Below are positions 1 through 12,214 of a stretch of 64,000 bases of DNA, piece by piece. A program made the translations under genes and the position numbers. The notes under the pieces are model-generated. The model searched no databases. It was not told the DNA's origin and was given only the letters and a program-made list of their open reading frames with translations. Positions within the stretch are counted from its first letter, which is position 1, and every line of letters starts with the position of its first letter. Source of the stretch: an uncultured Scytonema sp. (lineage in GTDB: Bacteria > Cyanobacteriota > Cyanobacteriia > Cyanobacteriales > Nostocaceae); assembly GCA_937873135.1 (NCBI GenBank), contig CALMVQ010000232.1, forward strand, positions 62,001-126,000. The letters are read 5' to 3'.

Positions 1-277
1 CAGTAGGTTCTACATCCAAAGCTTGTGGAACTGCTTGTTGATTAGGGGATGGCGAAACTGGGGAAGTTGGGACTGGTAATACTGAGGAAGATGGAGAAAC
101 TGAGGTACTCGGAACAGAAGGTGAGAGGAGTGTGTCTAAGTTCCAACCTGAATTTTTGTGGAGGAATGACCAAAATAAAATTCCCCCGATGGTGGCAAAG
201 GCAATCAAAATACCAATAAATTCATCAAACCCGAGGACATTGGTTTGAGATGAGTTGGGATCTTCGGAAGGAGGCAT
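1..277 (-). CDS. Partial membrane-anchored Pro/Ser-rich protein (C-terminus outside window)
   Basis: The reading frame is open from an ATG at 277 to the window edge, about 92 codons. It starts MPPSEDPNSSQ, then has one hydrophobic segment at about residues 22-38 (FIGILIAFATIGGILFWSF), then a Pro/Ser/Val-rich linker (repeats of SPS and PTSPVSP). This is the layout of a protein with an N-terminal anchor followed by an exported domain. Many cyanobacterial S-layer-homology proteins begin this way, but the domain that would decide lies outside. It runs in the same direction as hom, 97 bp downstream of it. Confidence 0.7.
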   Translation of the reverse strand, partial: MPPSEDPNSSQTNVLGFDEFIGILIAFATIGGILFWSFLHKNSGWNLDTLLSPSVPSTSVSPSSSVLPVPTSPVSPSPNQQAVPQALDVEPT

Positions 278-374
278 ATTTGGATTTGAGTTTGTGGGTC
301 AAATTTTCTATTCATAGACTAATACGAAGCGAGACATATTTGAATTTTTCTAACATGCTAGTAGATAAAACGTT

Positions 375-1778
375 TTATAACACTCGCAGCATACTGGGAA
401 TACTATCTATTGCTTTTAGAGCCTGAATTTCTGCCAAAGCCTGACGAAAATCACCTTCTCTAACATCATGGGTAACAACAACAATTTCTGCCCGATCTCC
501 TTGAAAACCAGTTTGGACAACTGACTCTAAACTCACTCCATGATTACCAAAGTAAGTCCCCAATTGACCAATCACTCCAGGTTCGTCTTTGGTCAGGAAA
601 CGGGTGTAAAATCGCGTCACGAGTTCTGCTATTGGTGTAATTTGGCAGTAGTCTTGATGTCCGCAAACCAACAGTTGGTTTGGAAAAGCGATTTTGGACT
701 GATGTATTTCTTGGCTATTCGCTTCCTCAGTTTTTAGAGTAGCGACTAAGTTTAAAATATCTGATGATACCGCACTGGCGGTTGCGCCGGCCCCAGCCCC
801 TGGACCAAAAAACATAACTTGCCCAAGAGGTTCACCTTCAACAAGAATGGCATTATTCACACCGTTAATGCTGGCTAAGGGATGAGTTCGAGGGACTAAG
901 GTAGGATGCACTCGAACTGAGAGGGGGGGAGGCGAAGTCATAGTTTCCCAACGCCAGATGCCTGCTTTGGGAAACCCGTCTCCAGCACTGGCTCCTGTTG
1001 AGGCCACGAGCGTGGGAGAATCCATTCTTTTGGCAATGCCAAGTAATTTGATGATGAATCCTAACTTCTTGGCGTAGGCAATATCCGTCCTACTGACTTG
1101 CCGAATTCCCTCACAATAAACTTGTTGCAGGTTGATACGTCCACCAAAAGCTAATGATGCCAAAATAGAAATCTTATCTGCTGCGTCCAAACCGTCTACA
1201 TCAGCACCTGCGTCTGCCTCAGCATAACCCAACCTTTGAGCATCAGACAAAACATCATTAAAGCTGCTTCCTTCGGTTTGCATCCGCGAAAGGATGTAAT
1301 TGGTTGTCCCGTTAACAATCCCAAGCACGGTATGAATCCGATTAACACTTAAAGACTGCTTTAGAGCTTGAATGATGGGAATACCACCACAAACAGCAGC
1401 TTCTAGCATCACATAAACGCCCCTCTGATTGGCAAGAGTGAAAATTTCATCCCCGAAGCGAGAGATCGCGGCTTTATTAGCAGTGACAACGTGTTTGCCA
1501 GCACGTATTGCTTTTAACATTAGCGATCGCGCTGGTTCCAATCCTCCTATGACTTCGACTACAATATCTACCGCTGGATCAGTGACAATCGCATCTAAAT
1601 CTGTTGTTAAAGTTTCTGCTGGTAAGTTGACAGTGCGCGATTTGGAGAGCGATCGCACTCCAACACGATAAATTTCGATTTCCTGTAACAATGGGTGACG
1701 TCCAGCTGCATCTAGTAGTAACTGCACTGTACCCGTCCCTACCGTACCTAATCCCAGTATTCCCAGCTTAACACCCAC
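375..1778 (-). CDS. hom: Homoserine dehydrogenase
   Basis: NAD(P)H-dependent reduction of aspartate semialdehyde to homoserine, the branch point toward threonine and methionine; cytosolic. Visible parts are the nucleotide-binding loop GLGTVGTGT near residue 9, the catalytic-domain block GYAEADAGADVDGLDAADK (about 184-202), and a C-terminal ACT domain (about 399-450, beginning EPGVIGQLGTYFGNHGVS) expected to bind threonine for feedback control. At 467 residues it is longer than the roughly 430 usual for cyanobacterial Hom. The excess sits at residues about 256-283, where a Gly/Ser/Pro/Trp-rich stretch interrupts the conserved run between AKRMDSP and LSVRVHPTLVP. The DNA of that stretch holds an inverted repeat and looks inserted. 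Confidence 0.95.
   Translation of the reverse strand: MGVKLGILGLGTVGTGTVQLLLDAAGRHPLLQEIEIYRVGVRSLSKSRTVNLPAETLTTDLDAIVTDPAVDIVVEVIGGLEPARSLMLKAIRAGKHVVTANKAAISRFGDEIFTLANQRGVYVMLEAAVCGGIPIIQALKQSLSVNRIHTVLGIVNGTTNYILSRMQTEGSSFNDVLSDAQRLGYAEADAGADVDGLDAADKISILASLAFGGRINLQQVYCEGIRQVSRTDIAYAKKLGFIIKLLGIAKRMDSPTLVASTGASAGDGFPKAGIWRWETMTSPPPLSVRVHPTLVPRTHPLASINGVNNAILVEGEPLGQVMFFGPGAGAGATASAVSSDILNLVATLKTEEANSQEIHQSKIAFPNQLLVCGHQDYCQITPIAELVTRFYTRFLTKDEPGVIGQLGTYFGNHGVSLESVVQTGFQGDRAEIVVVTHDVREGDFRQALAEIQALKAIDSIPSMLRVL
930..1013 (-). repeat. Repeat-like insertion inside hom coding sequence
   Basis: About 84 bp, a multiple of three, encodes the extra residues 256-283 of Hom. It contains an 8-bp inverted repeat, TTTCCCAA (944-951) and TTGGGAAA (967-974), around a 15-nt loop. 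The encoded peptide (ASAGDGFPKAGIWRWET) has no counterpart in the Hom family as I know it, and its wording resembles translations of dispersed palindromic repeats found in Nostocales genomes. The frame is kept, so the enzyme probably still works with a surface loop here. Boundaries are estimated from family conservation. Confidence 0.55.
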
Positions 1779-1946
1779 AAGTTTACCTATTTTGGATTAT
1801 CTTGCTCTATTGACAAAATACGTTTTTAGGGGTGTATGAACATACACCCCTAACAAAGGTTACCAAATATTATGCATTTAGAAATTTTAGATTCTAGATC
1901 TTAGATTTTGAACAGTTAATCCAAAATCTAAAATCTGTGCATGAAA

Positions 1947-3935
<1,989 letters not shown>

Positions 3936-4943
3936 ATGACGAATAAGCCAGAACGCGTGGTTTTGATAGGAGTAGCCGGAGACTCCGGGTGTGGTAAATC
4001 AACGTTTTTACGTCGCCTACAAGATTTATTTGGCGAAGAGTTCATGACAGTTATCTGTTTGGATGACTATCATTCCTTAGACCGCAAGCAGCGCAAGGAG
4101 ACAGGGATAACTGCACTAGATCCGAGGGCAAATAATTTTGACTTAATGTACGAGCAAATTAAAGCCCTCAAAAGCGGTGAAACGATTCAAAAGCCAATTT
4201 ACAACCATGAAACGGGCCTGCTCGATCCGCCCGAGAGAATTGTGCCGAATCACATTATAGTCGTTGAGGGTCTACATCCTTTATATGATGAGCGAGTGCG
4301 AGATCTTATTGACTTCAGCGTCTACTTCGACATTAGCGATGAAGTTAAAGTCGCTTGGAAAGTTCAGCGAGATATGGCAGAACGGGGTCATCGCTATGAA
4401 GATGTGATGGCGGCAATCAACTCCCGCAAACCAGATTTTACAAAGTATATTGAACCGCAAAGAGAATTTGCTGATGTCGTTCTCCAAGTATTGCCCACCA
4501 ACTTAATCAAAGATGATAAGGAACGCAAAGTACTGCGGGTACGCATGCTGCAACGGGAAGGCAAAGAAGGCTTTGAACCAATTTATCTTTTTGATGAAGG
4601 TTCAACAATTCAGTGGACTCCTTGTGGACGCAAATTAACATGTTCATACCCAGGTATGCAAATGTACTATGGGTCTGACGTTTACTACGGTCGCTACGTC
4701 TCGGTATTAGAGATAGACGGTCAATTTGATAACTTGGATGAAGTGATTTACATTGAAACTCACCTCAGTAAAACATCCACCAAATACCAAGGTGAGATGA
4801 CTCACTTGTTGCTTCAGCACCGTGAGTATCCAGGTTCCAATAATGGAACTGGATTGTTCCAAGTACTGACAGGTCTAAAAATGCGTACTGCTTATGAGCA
4901 GTTAACAACTCAGGACGCAAAGCGAGCATTTCAGAAGGTGTAA
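3936..4943 (+). CDS. prk: Phosphoribulokinase
   Basis: ATP-dependent phosphorylation of ribulose 5-phosphate to ribulose 1,5-bisphosphate in the Calvin cycle. The P-loop GDSGCGKST is at residues 16-24; the substrate region follows (CLDDYHSLDR, ALDPRANNFD). Cys19 and Cys41 are the redox pair that thioredoxin and CP12/GAPDH use to switch the enzyme, and a second pair sits in CGRKLTC near residue 230. I start at ATG 3936 because AAGGAGA lies at 3926-3932; the frame extends ten codons upstream without family support. 335 residues is normal. A rho-independent terminator follows. Confidence 0.97.
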   Translation: MTNKPERVVLIGVAGDSGCGKSTFLRRLQDLFGEEFMTVICLDDYHSLDRKQRKETGITALDPRANNFDLMYEQIKALKSGETIQKPIYNHETGLLDPPERIVPNHIIVVEGLHPLYDERVRDLIDFSVYFDISDEVKVAWKVQRDMAERGHRYEDVMAAINSRKPDFTKYIEPQREFADVVLQVLPTNLIKDDKERKVLRVRMLQREGKEGFEPIYLFDEGSTIQWTPCGRKLTCSYPGMQMYYGSDVYYGRYVSVLEIDGQFDNLDEVIYIETHLSKTSTKYQGEMTHLLLQHREYPGSNNGTGLFQVLTGLKMRTAYEQLTTQDAKRAFQKV

Positions 4944-4967
4944 AACAGCAGTGTATGTCAGGTTTTT

Positions 4968-4997
4968 GGGGACACATGATGTGGCCCCTGTTTTTTT
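4968..4997 (+). terminator. Rho-independent terminator of prk
   Basis: GGGGACACAT pairs with ATGTGGCCCC almost back to back, followed by CTG and a run of seven T. It starts 25 bp after the prk stop codon. Confidence 0.8.
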
Positions 4998-5372
4998 GAA
5001 GGGTAATGAGGAGTAGGAATTTCCACTCCCTATCCCCTAATATCTGTCGATGATGTAAACTGTAGTGTCTTAAAATGTCCCTTCGCCCTTTGTGCTTGAT
5101 GGCAAAGAACTCATAAAACAGGATAACTCTTACAGGTCAGCAGGCGATTTAAACGTGTAATACTATAGCAGTTTTTCGCTAAATGCCTAGAGCAGCTTAG
5201 TATAACTTTGTATTTATTTTGAAGAGATTGAGTAGAAATTAATTATTTTCATAAAGTTCGCCCAATTATATCTATCCAATTGTGGAAATATTGTTATGAT
5301 TGCACATTAAAGTAAGTGAATTAAATTTTTACATTTATTCACTTAAATAACCTTCAACAGGAGGAATTGCAT
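4998..5372. other. AT-rich spacer and leader upstream of metK
   Basis: Gene-free, AT-rich. The phrase CTATAGCAGTTTT at about 5163 recurs in form near 29291 and 32529 and belongs to the dispersed repeat family of this genome. The metK Shine-Dalgarno AGGAGG is at 5359-5364. I could not fold a recognisable SAM riboswitch from it by eye. Confidence 0.4.
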
Positions 5373-6635
5373 TTGTCACGTCGCTATCTATTTAGCTCAG
5401 AGTCTGTAACCGAAGGACATCCCGATAAAATCTGCGATCAGATTTCTGATACTATCGTTGATACCTTACTTACACAAGACCCTAGTAGCCGCATTGCTGC
5501 CGAAGTGGTGGTCAACACTGGCTTAGTGTTAATCACTGGTGAAATTACCAGCAAAGCCATTGTAAATTATGTCAATCTCGCTCGCCAGAAAATTGCCGAG
5601 ATTGGCTATACCGATGGTGAAAACGGGTTTTGTGCCAGCAGTTGCTCGGTAATTGTTGCTTTAGATGAACAATCGCCTGATATCGCTCAAGGTGTTAACA
5701 GCGCCCAAGAAATTCGCGAGCAGGACAGCGAGCAAATATTCGATAAAATTGGTGCTGGCGATCAAGGTATCATGTTCGGTTTTGCTTGTAATGAAACACC
5801 AGAACTGATGCCATTACCTATGTCGCTTGCTCACCGAATTGCTCGCCGACTAGCAGCAGTCCGCAAAACAGGTCAGTTACCATACCTGCGCCCGGATGGC
5901 AAAACTCAAGTTACCATCGCTTATGAAGATGGCCGACCTGTAGGGATTGATACAATTCTGATTTCCACACAGCACACAGCGACTATTGGGGAAATCACTG
6001 ATGAAGCGGCAGTACAGGCAAAGATTAAAAAAGATCTTTGGTCAATTGTTGTCGAACCAGTGTTTGTAGACCTTGATATTCATCCAAATGAGCAAACACG
6101 CTTTTTGGTCAACCCCACTGGCAAGTTTGTCATTGGTGGTCCTCAGGGAGATTCTGGTTTGACCGGTCGCAAAATCATTGTTGATACCTACGGTGGTTAC
6201 TCGCGTCATGGCGGTGGTGCTTTTTCTGGCAAAGATCCCACCAAAGTAGACCGCAGCGCTGCTTATGTCTGTCGCTATGTAGCAAAAAATATTGTCGCTG
6301 CAGGTTTGGCAGAAAAATGCGAAGTCCAGCTAAGTTATGCCATTGGAGTAGCGCGACCAGTGAGCATCATGGTGGAAACTTTTGGCACCGGTAAAGTCGA
6401 TGACCAAACCTTGCTGGATTTAGTGCAAGAGCATTTTGAACTACGTCCGGCAGGAATTATCCACACTTTCAAGTTACGCCATCTACCAAGTGAAAGAGGC
6501 GGACGTTTTTATCAGGACGTCGCGGCTTACGGTCACTTTGGTCGAGATGATTTAGACTTGCCTTGGGAGCAAACCGATAAGGCCGAATTGTTGAAGCAAG
6601 CTTTACATAAGCCACTCTCAACTGTGAAAGTCTAA
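5373..6635 (+). CDS. metK: S-adenosylmethionine synthetase
   Basis: Makes SAM from methionine and ATP. Family signatures are [12 protein letters not shown] near residue 14, [15 protein letters not shown] (ATP/methionine site) and [19 protein letters not shown]. 420 residues is typical. The start appears to be TTG at 5373 (protein begins [12 protein letters not shown] as in other cyanobacteria), eight bases after AGGAGG at 5359-5364; an in-frame TTG at 5367 lies only two bases after it and is too close. No ATG fits. Confidence 0.96.
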   Translation: MSRRYLFSSESVTEGHPDKICDQISDTIVDTLLTQDPSSRIAAEVVVNTGLVLITGEITSKAIVNYVNLARQKIAEIGYTDGENGFCASSCSVIVALDEQSPDIAQGVNSAQEIREQDSEQIFDKIGAGDQGIMFGFACNETPELMPLPMSLAHRIARRLAAVRKTGQLPYLRPDGKTQVTIAYEDGRPVGIDTILISTQHTATIGEITDEAAVQAKIKKDLWSIVVEPVFVDLDIHPNEQTRFLVNPTGKFVIGGPQGDSGLTGRKIIVDTYGGYSRHGGGAFSGKDPTKVDRSAAYVCRYVAKNIVAAGLAEKCEVQLSYAIGVARPVSIMVETFGTGKVDDQTLLDLVQEHFELRPAGIIHTFKLRHLPSERGGRFYQDVAAYGHFGRDDLDLPWEQTDKAELLKQALHKPLSTVKV

Positions 6636-6643
6636 CTTTTCCA

Positions 6644-6665
6644 ACTCCCGTCATCTGGCGGGAGT
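6644..6665 (+). terminator. Hairpin after metK
   Basis: ACTCCCG and CGGGAGT form a 7-bp stem with an 8-base loop starting nine bases after the metK stop. There is no T run, so it may stabilise the mRNA end rather than terminate by itself. Confidence 0.5.
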
Positions 6666-7274
6666 CAGCAATATTCATAACTATTAATTATATACTAATC
6701 TGGGCAGGATTTCTCAACAAAAATATGACTGGCTCTGCTCGCTAACTGTAGTTTTTTGAAATGACTGTTAGGATTAAGCTATAAATTCAACTGATGTAGA
6801 GGAAGATAATATGCAAAGGAAAATTCATCAATTCTTTATAAAGATTGATGAATCTTGATAGCCTGATTAAAAACTTTGTCAATTCATTACGCCTCATACT
6901 CCCTAAAAACGACAGTCGAGGGAACAGAAAAATATTCTGACTCCTAAGTTCTGAAATGATTGCCAAGAGTTGATAAACGCTTTTCTATCCAACGTGAAAC
7001 TATTGCAGTATAGCCATTTCGAGTTAAACTGGGAAAAGTGGCTCAAAAGTATTTGTTAATAATACTAAAAACTGTTAAACATTAGTATAACTAAATCTAG
7101 TAACCAGACTAAGAGGAGCAATTTTTATAAGCATTTAGCCTTTAGCCATTAGCCTACAGAACTTGTAAGAAACAGGTTTAAGGAGCGAAGGTTAATACAA
7201 TTTAGTTTATAGCTACTGATTACTGAAGCGCTGAATGCTGACAATTTTTAAGAGAGGGCAAGGAGATTTGAGGA
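6666..7274. other. Gene-free spacer with hairpin and short heptad-like repeats
   Basis: A perfect 10-bp stem, ATTCATCAAT (6823-6832) with ATTGATGAAT (6844-6853), has an 11-base loop. At about 7132-7155 there is a run of TTTAGCC/ATTAGCC heptamers, and near 7221 the phrase GCGCTGAATGCTGACAA, a motif seen again near 20409, 21974 and 50425. No open frame of interest. Confidence 0.45.
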
Positions 7275-9002
7275 ATGCAAACTCAAAAGCAAAACGGTAT
7301 TGACAGTCATTCAAAAAGTCAACAAATGTCAGCCGACCAGCTCTCGACAGACGAGGAACTCCCAACCATAGAATTTCCCTCTCGAGGGAAACTAAAAGCT
7401 AGTTCCTGGCACATTCATCAAAAAATAGGCTACGGATACTTTCTGGCAATTGGGATTGGCTTTTTCGGTTCACTCACTGGACTAATCATTGCTAACTATT
7501 ACAGGGCAATAGAATTACGAGAATTAAATCATTCGCTTTTCCAAGTAAAAATGTTGAATGATTACAAGGATGCATTAGTAGGAGTGCAATTGTACAGTTC
7601 AAACTTGACAACGGCAATAGAAAATCCAGAACGGCTAACTAGTAAAAAAGCAGAATTTCTCAAGAATATTGATAAAGCTCATAAAACGGAGCGTAAAATT
7701 TCAGATTTTTTAGCTCAAAAGCCAAAAAAGTTAGCAGCAACTGAAGCAACATTACATGCTTTAGTGCATGATTCCTCAAATAGTTTAAAATTTTATAATC
7801 AGCAAATTGATTCAATATTACAGGAAATTGATAACAAGCAACTGCAGCCAAGGCAAATTTCCTTAATCCGAAACCAGTTGTTGATAATTATGCGAGGTCA
7901 AACAGCGTTAGAACTAGAGAAGCTGTCTGAGAGATTGACAAACATTCTGCAAAGTGCTGAACAGCAAGAGCAGGAAATAGCAAAACGTGTGGATAGCTCA
8001 AAAGGATATGAGCGGTTGATCGTGATCGCGAGTATGTTACTGTCGGTAGCGATCGCTGCAATAGTAGCATGGCGTACTTCAAGGGCGATCGCAGAGCCAG
8101 TGATTACTGTCACTCAAGTTGCTGAACAGGTGGCAAGGAAATCTAATTTTGATTTGCGAGCTCCTATCACCACTGAAGATGAAATTGGATTATTAGCTAA
8201 ATCTCTCAATCGTCTAATCGAGCAAGTCTCTAAACACACTAAAGAACTAGAACAAGCTAAAGAATTAGCAGAAGATGCTAGCAAAGCAAAAAGCCAGTTT
8301 CTGGCGAATATTAGCCATGAGTTACGCACACCATTGAACGCCATTATTGGCTTAAGCCAACTCCTGGAAGATGATGCATCGGATCTGGGTTTAGCCGCAG
8401 ATTTTATCATAGATCTCGAATCGATTAACTCTTCTGGTAAGCATCTACTGACATTAATTAACAACATCCTTGACTTGTCAAAAATAGAAGCAGGGAAAAT
8501 GAATTTTTATCCCGAGCCATTTGAGCTAACCACACTCATTAATAATGTCATTACGACAGTCAAACCTTTAGTAGAGAAAAATGGTAATGTTTTGGAAATC
8601 TGTTGCGACCAAGAACTTGGCATTATGCACACCGATCAGACAAAACTAAAACAGGTACTCTACAACCTGCTCAGTAACGCTGCTAAGTTTACCACAAACG
8701 GCAAGGTGCGTCTCTCTGTTAAGAGAGAACTTATTGACTTAGGAGAGAATTCTCCTAAGTTAATTGTTACTTTCACCGTCACAGATACAGGTATTGGTGT
8801 GTCTCATTATCAACAGCAGCAGCTCTTTCAACCCTTCACCCAAGGAGATGCTTCAACGACGAAAAAGTATGGTGGTACAGGACTGGGATTGGCAATTAGC
8901 CGTCACTTTTGCCAGATGATGGGTGGTGACATTTTTCTCGAGAGTGAACTAGGAGTTGGATCTACTTTCACCCTCCGCCTTCCACTTACTGTTAAGGAAT
9001 AA
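7275..9002 (+). CDS. Membrane sensor histidine kinase (HAMP-HisKA-HATPase)
   Basis: 575 residues. A cytoplasmic N-terminal tail of about 50 residues precedes TM1 (about 51-73), a mostly helical sensor segment (about 75-245), TM2 (about 246-268), a HAMP domain, then HisKA with the phospho-acceptor His near residue 348 ([15 protein letters not shown]). The ATPase domain has the N box ([11 protein letters not shown]), G1 (VTDTGIGV) and G2 ([10 protein letters not shown]) motifs, so it should be active. There is no receiver domain and no adjacent response regulator, so its partner is unknown. The start is backed by AGGAG and GAGG just upstream. Confidence 0.92.
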   Translation: MQTQKQNGIDSHSKSQQMSADQLSTDEELPTIEFPSRGKLKASSWHIHQKIGYGYFLAIGIGFFGSLTGLIIANYYRAIELRELNHSLFQVKMLNDYKDALVGVQLYSSNLTTAIENPERLTSKKAEFLKNIDKAHKTERKISDFLAQKPKKLAATEATLHALVHDSSNSLKFYNQQIDSILQEIDNKQLQPRQISLIRNQLLIIMRGQTALELEKLSERLTNILQSAEQQEQEIAKRVDSSKGYERLIVIASMLLSVAIAAIVAWRTSRAIAEPVITVTQVAEQVARKSNFDLRAPITTEDEIGLLAKSLNRLIEQVSKHTKELEQAKELAEDASKAKSQFLANISHELRTPLNAIIGLSQLLEDDASDLGLAADFIIDLESINSSGKHLLTLINNILDLSKIEAGKMNFYPEPFELTTLINNVITTVKPLVEKNGNVLEICCDQELGIMHTDQTKLKQVLYNLLSNAAKFTTNGKVRLSVKRELIDLGENSPKLIVTFTVTDTGIGVSHYQQQQLFQPFTQGDASTTKKYGGTGLGLAISRHFCQMMGGDIFLESELGVGSTFTLRLPLTVKE

Positions 9003-9172
9003 GTCAGTAGGTCAGCATAAATAAATATAACTTTACATGAAAGTGTGGGTTTAATCGATATCACTTGAAGCAGCGACGAACAATATTGTCCAACTCACCT
9101 AGACAGCATCAAAACATTTCTTTACAATGCACCACAAATCCTGACCGAGTTTGGAGAAGAGAAAATCCAAAA

Positions 9173-9751
9173 TTATTCCCAAACTATTTGCAAATTCAAG
9201 ATGAAACCTGGTAAGACATCTTCTCCTGATAACTCTGTTGGGGATTCTAGGACTTCTACATCTTTTCCTTGGCGATAGACTTCGACTCGACGATTTTTTC
9301 TATCGATTAACCAGCCGAGTTTAACTTGGTTGTCTATATATTCTTTCATTTTGTCCTGTGCCTCTTTTAAAGTATCACTAGGAGACATTAGCTCCAAGAT
9401 AAAATCGGGAGCAATTGGGGGAAATTTTTCTTGTTGCTCCAGCGTGAGCATATCCCGTCTTTCTTGCTTTATCCAAGAAATATCGGGAGAACGGTTTGCA
9501 CCATTAGTAAGTTTGAAACAGGTAGAAGAATCAAAACAGACGCCTAATTTTGTTTGACGATTCCAAATCACAAAATCAGCCCATATTTCAATATTTCTTT
9601 TCCCTGTTGCTCCTCCAGTAGGTGACATAATAATTAATTCTTCCTTGGCGTTGCGCTCAAATTTCATTTCAGGGTTATTCCGACAAAGTTGATAAAATTG
9701 GTCGTCGGTTAGTTTAATGATAGAGTTGAGATTAATCGTAAAGGCTGTCAT
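9173..9751 (-). CDS. Uma2-family (PD-(D/E)XK fold) protein
   Basis: 192 residues of the Uma2/DUF820 family, which is strongly expanded in filamentous cyanobacteria and has a restriction-endonuclease-like fold. The nuclease-like core is visible: SPDISWIK (Asp), PDFILELMSP (Glu) and the following Lys-containing helix DKMKEYI, then GWLIDRKNRRVEVYR. The biological role of this family is not established. It is transcribed divergently from pcrA. Confidence 0.88.
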   Translation of the reverse strand: MTAFTINLNSIIKLTDDQFYQLCRNNPEMKFERNAKEELIIMSPTGGATGKRNIEIWADFVIWNRQTKLGVCFDSSTCFKLTNGANRSPDISWIKQERRDMLTLEQQEKFPPIAPDFILELMSPSDTLKEAQDKMKEYIDNQVKLGWLIDRKNRRVEVYRQGKDVEVLESPTELSGEDVLPGFILNLQIVWE

Positions 9752-9889
9752 AGTAATTTTAAACTTAGAATTTCATTGACTTATACACCAAACATTTTGG
9801 TGAGCAGGAGGGTAAAATTAAAGTTAAGTCGCTCTTTGTCATCATTTGTCAGTGCCGCTCAGTCTCAATCCTACCGACTCCTCACTTCC

Positions 9890-12214
9890 ATGACAACAAC
9901 CATTGACTTCCTCAGTCACCTCAACCCCAGTCAACGTCGTGCCGTTGAGCATTTCTGCGGTCCCTTACTCGTGGTTGCTGGTGCGGGTTCCGGCAAAACA
10001 CGTGCACTGACTTATCGCATTGCTAACCTGATTGTGCAACATCGAGTTGCTCCTGAAAATATCCTGGCGGTAACATTCACTAACAAAGCCGCAAGGGAGA
10101 TGAAAGAGCGTATTCAAAAGCTCTTTGTCGAACAATGGGCAATGAGAGAGTATGGTGAGCGTTTCGATTTATTACCAGAATACGAACAAACAAAACTGCA
10201 GTCACGAGTTTGGAAGAACGTTATCAAAGACATGTGGTGCGGTACTTTCCACAGTTTGTTATCTCGCATTCTCCGCTTTGATATAGATAAATACCAAGAC
10301 GAAAAAGGACGGCGGTGGAATCGGAATTTTTCCATTTTTGATGAATCCGATGCTCAAAGTCTGATCAAAGAAATTGTCACTAAACAGCTACAGCTAGATG
10401 AGAAGAAGTTTGAACCTCGTTCTGTTCGCTATGCCATCAGTAATGCTAAAAACCAAGGTTTATCACCGAGAGAGTTTGAGACAGAACAACCGAACTATCG
10501 TGGACGGGTGATAGCAGAAGTTTACAATCACTATCAAAATAGACTGGCAGAAAACAACGCTCTTGATTTTGATGATTTGATCCTCGTTCCTGTCAAACTG
10601 TTTCAACAGAATGAGCAAGTATTGAGTTACTGGTACAATAAGTTTCGCCACATCCTTGTTGATGAATATCAGGATACTAACCGGACTCAGTACGATCTGA
10701 TTAGTCTATTATCAACAAATGGTGAAAAGAGAAAAGACGAATGGAACTGGCGAGATCGCTCGGTTTTTGTAGTGGGGGATGCAGATCAATCCATATATTC
10801 ATTTAGGATGGCTGATTTCACCATTTTGTTGAACTTTCAGCAAGAGTTTGGTGATGGGTTGCCAGATGAGGACACTCGTTCAATGGTGAAGTTAGAAGAA
10901 AATTATCGCTCTTGCGAAAACATTCTGCAAGCAGCAAACCACCTGATTGAGAATAACACTCAACGGATTGATAAAGTCCTCAAGCCAACACGCGGTGCAG
11001 GTGAAGAGATTTATTCTCATAAAGCAGATGATGAAATTGCAGAAGCAGAATTTGTGATCAATCAAATTCGCAGTTTGGAAAATCAGCATCCAGAGTTGAA
11101 TTGGGGAAGTTTTGCCGTACTTTATCGCACCAATGCCCAATCTCGCCCCATAGAAGACTCTTTGGTACGCGCAGGAATTCCCTATACAGTTGTGGGCGGA
11201 TTGAAGTTTTATGATCGCAAAGAAATTAAAGATGTCCTAGGTTATTTGAGAGCGATCGCCAACCCGGCAGATTCAGTCAGTTTGTTGCGAGTCATCAACA
11301 CTCCCCGACGCGGAATCGGTAAAGCGACGATTGATGCTTTGGTGAACGCCGCCCAGCAATTAGGCACTCCCTTGTGGGAAATACTTAGTGATGAGACATC
11401 AGTGAATACATTAGGCGGACGTTCAGCTAAATCTGTTAATGCCTTTGCCCAGATGATCAGTCGCTGTCAAGAACAACTTAGTACAGTTCCCGTTTCCGAA
11501 ATTGTCCAAGGAGTGTTGGAACACTCTGGTTATATTCAAGATTTGCAAAATCAGGGTACGGACGAAGCTGATAATCGGGTAAAAAACGTCCAAGAACTTT
11601 ACAACGCGGTGCTGCAATTTGAAGAAGACAACGAAGACGTAACCCTACAAGCTTTCCTTGCCAGCACTGCCCTCAGTTCCGATTTGGATAACTTGAAAGA
11701 AGGACAAACAGCAGTTTCGCTGTTGACATTACATGCTTCTAAAGGGTTGGAATTTCCCGTTGTCTTTTTAGTAGGAATGGAACAAGGACTTTTTCCCAAC
11801 TACCGTTCTATCAGCGATCCAACTGCATTGGAGGAAGAACGCCGTCTGTGTTATGTAGGTATTACTCGCGCCCAAGAACGCTTGTACTTAACCCATGCTT
11901 ACGAACGCCGCCTTTATGGTTCCCGCGAACGTGCTTTGCGATCGCAGTTTCTCGACGAGTTACCTGATGAATTAGTCGCAACTCAAAGCATAGGGCGTCG
12001 AGTGACTGTCAAAGCAGCTTCTGTGAGAAGTGGCAAGCCAAGTCAGGCTGAGGATTGGCAATTAGGCGATCAAGTCCTACACAAAATCTTTGGCGTCGGT
12101 GAAATTACTCATATTTTTGGCTCTGGCAACAAAGTGTCTGTGGCAGTTAAATTCGACAGTCTCGGGCAAAAAATCATCGATCCCAGAATTGCCCAGTTGC
12201 AGAAGATTGAGTGA
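9890..12214 (+). CDS. pcrA: UvrD/PcrA-type superfamily 1A DNA helicase
   Basis: 3'-5' helicase for excision repair and replication-fork maintenance. Motifs in order: Q motif LNPSQRRAV, Walker A GAGSGKT, GTFHSLLSRILR, DEXX-type VDEYQDTN, VGDADQSIYSFRMAD, LEENYRS, LHASKGLEFPVVFLVGMEQG and GITRAQERLYL. The C-terminal about 45 residues form the Tudor-like domain (DWQLGDQVLHKIFGVGEI) that binds RNA polymerase in PcrA. The frame is open from 9776, but family alignment favours ATG 9890 (MTTTIDFLSHLNPSQR), giving 774 residues. No clear Shine-Dalgarno is visible. Confidence 0.95.
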   Translation: MTTTIDFLSHLNPSQRRAVEHFCGPLLVVAGAGSGKTRALTYRIANLIVQHRVAPENILAVTFTNKAAREMKERIQKLFVEQWAMREYGERFDLLPEYEQTKLQSRVWKNVIKDMWCGTFHSLLSRILRFDIDKYQDEKGRRWNRNFSIFDESDAQSLIKEIVTKQLQLDEKKFEPRSVRYAISNAKNQGLSPREFETEQPNYRGRVIAEVYNHYQNRLAENNALDFDDLILVPVKLFQQNEQVLSYWYNKFRHILVDEYQDTNRTQYDLISLLSTNGEKRKDEWNWRDRSVFVVGDADQSIYSFRMADFTILLNFQQEFGDGLPDEDTRSMVKLEENYRSCENILQAANHLIENNTQRIDKVLKPTRGAGEEIYSHKADDEIAEAEFVINQIRSLENQHPELNWGSFAVLYRTNAQSRPIEDSLVRAGIPYTVVGGLKFYDRKEIKDVLGYLRAIANPADSVSLLRVINTPRRGIGKATIDALVNAAQQLGTPLWEILSDETSVNTLGGRSAKSVNAFAQMISRCQEQLSTVPVSEIVQGVLEHSGYIQDLQNQGTDEADNRVKNVQELYNAVLQFEEDNEDVTLQAFLASTALSSDLDNLKEGQTAVSLLTLHASKGLEFPVVFLVGMEQGLFPNYRSISDPTALEEERRLCYVGITRAQERLYLTHAYERRLYGSRERALRSQFLDELPDELVATQSIGRRVTVKAASVRSGKPSQAEDWQLGDQVLHKIFGVGEITHIFGSGNKVSVAVKFDSLGQKIIDPRIAQLQKIE

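Noticed and set aside
4998-5372. Possible SAM riboswitch upstream of metK
   Set aside because: No conserved core or convincing stem set could be traced by eye; a covariance-model search would decide.
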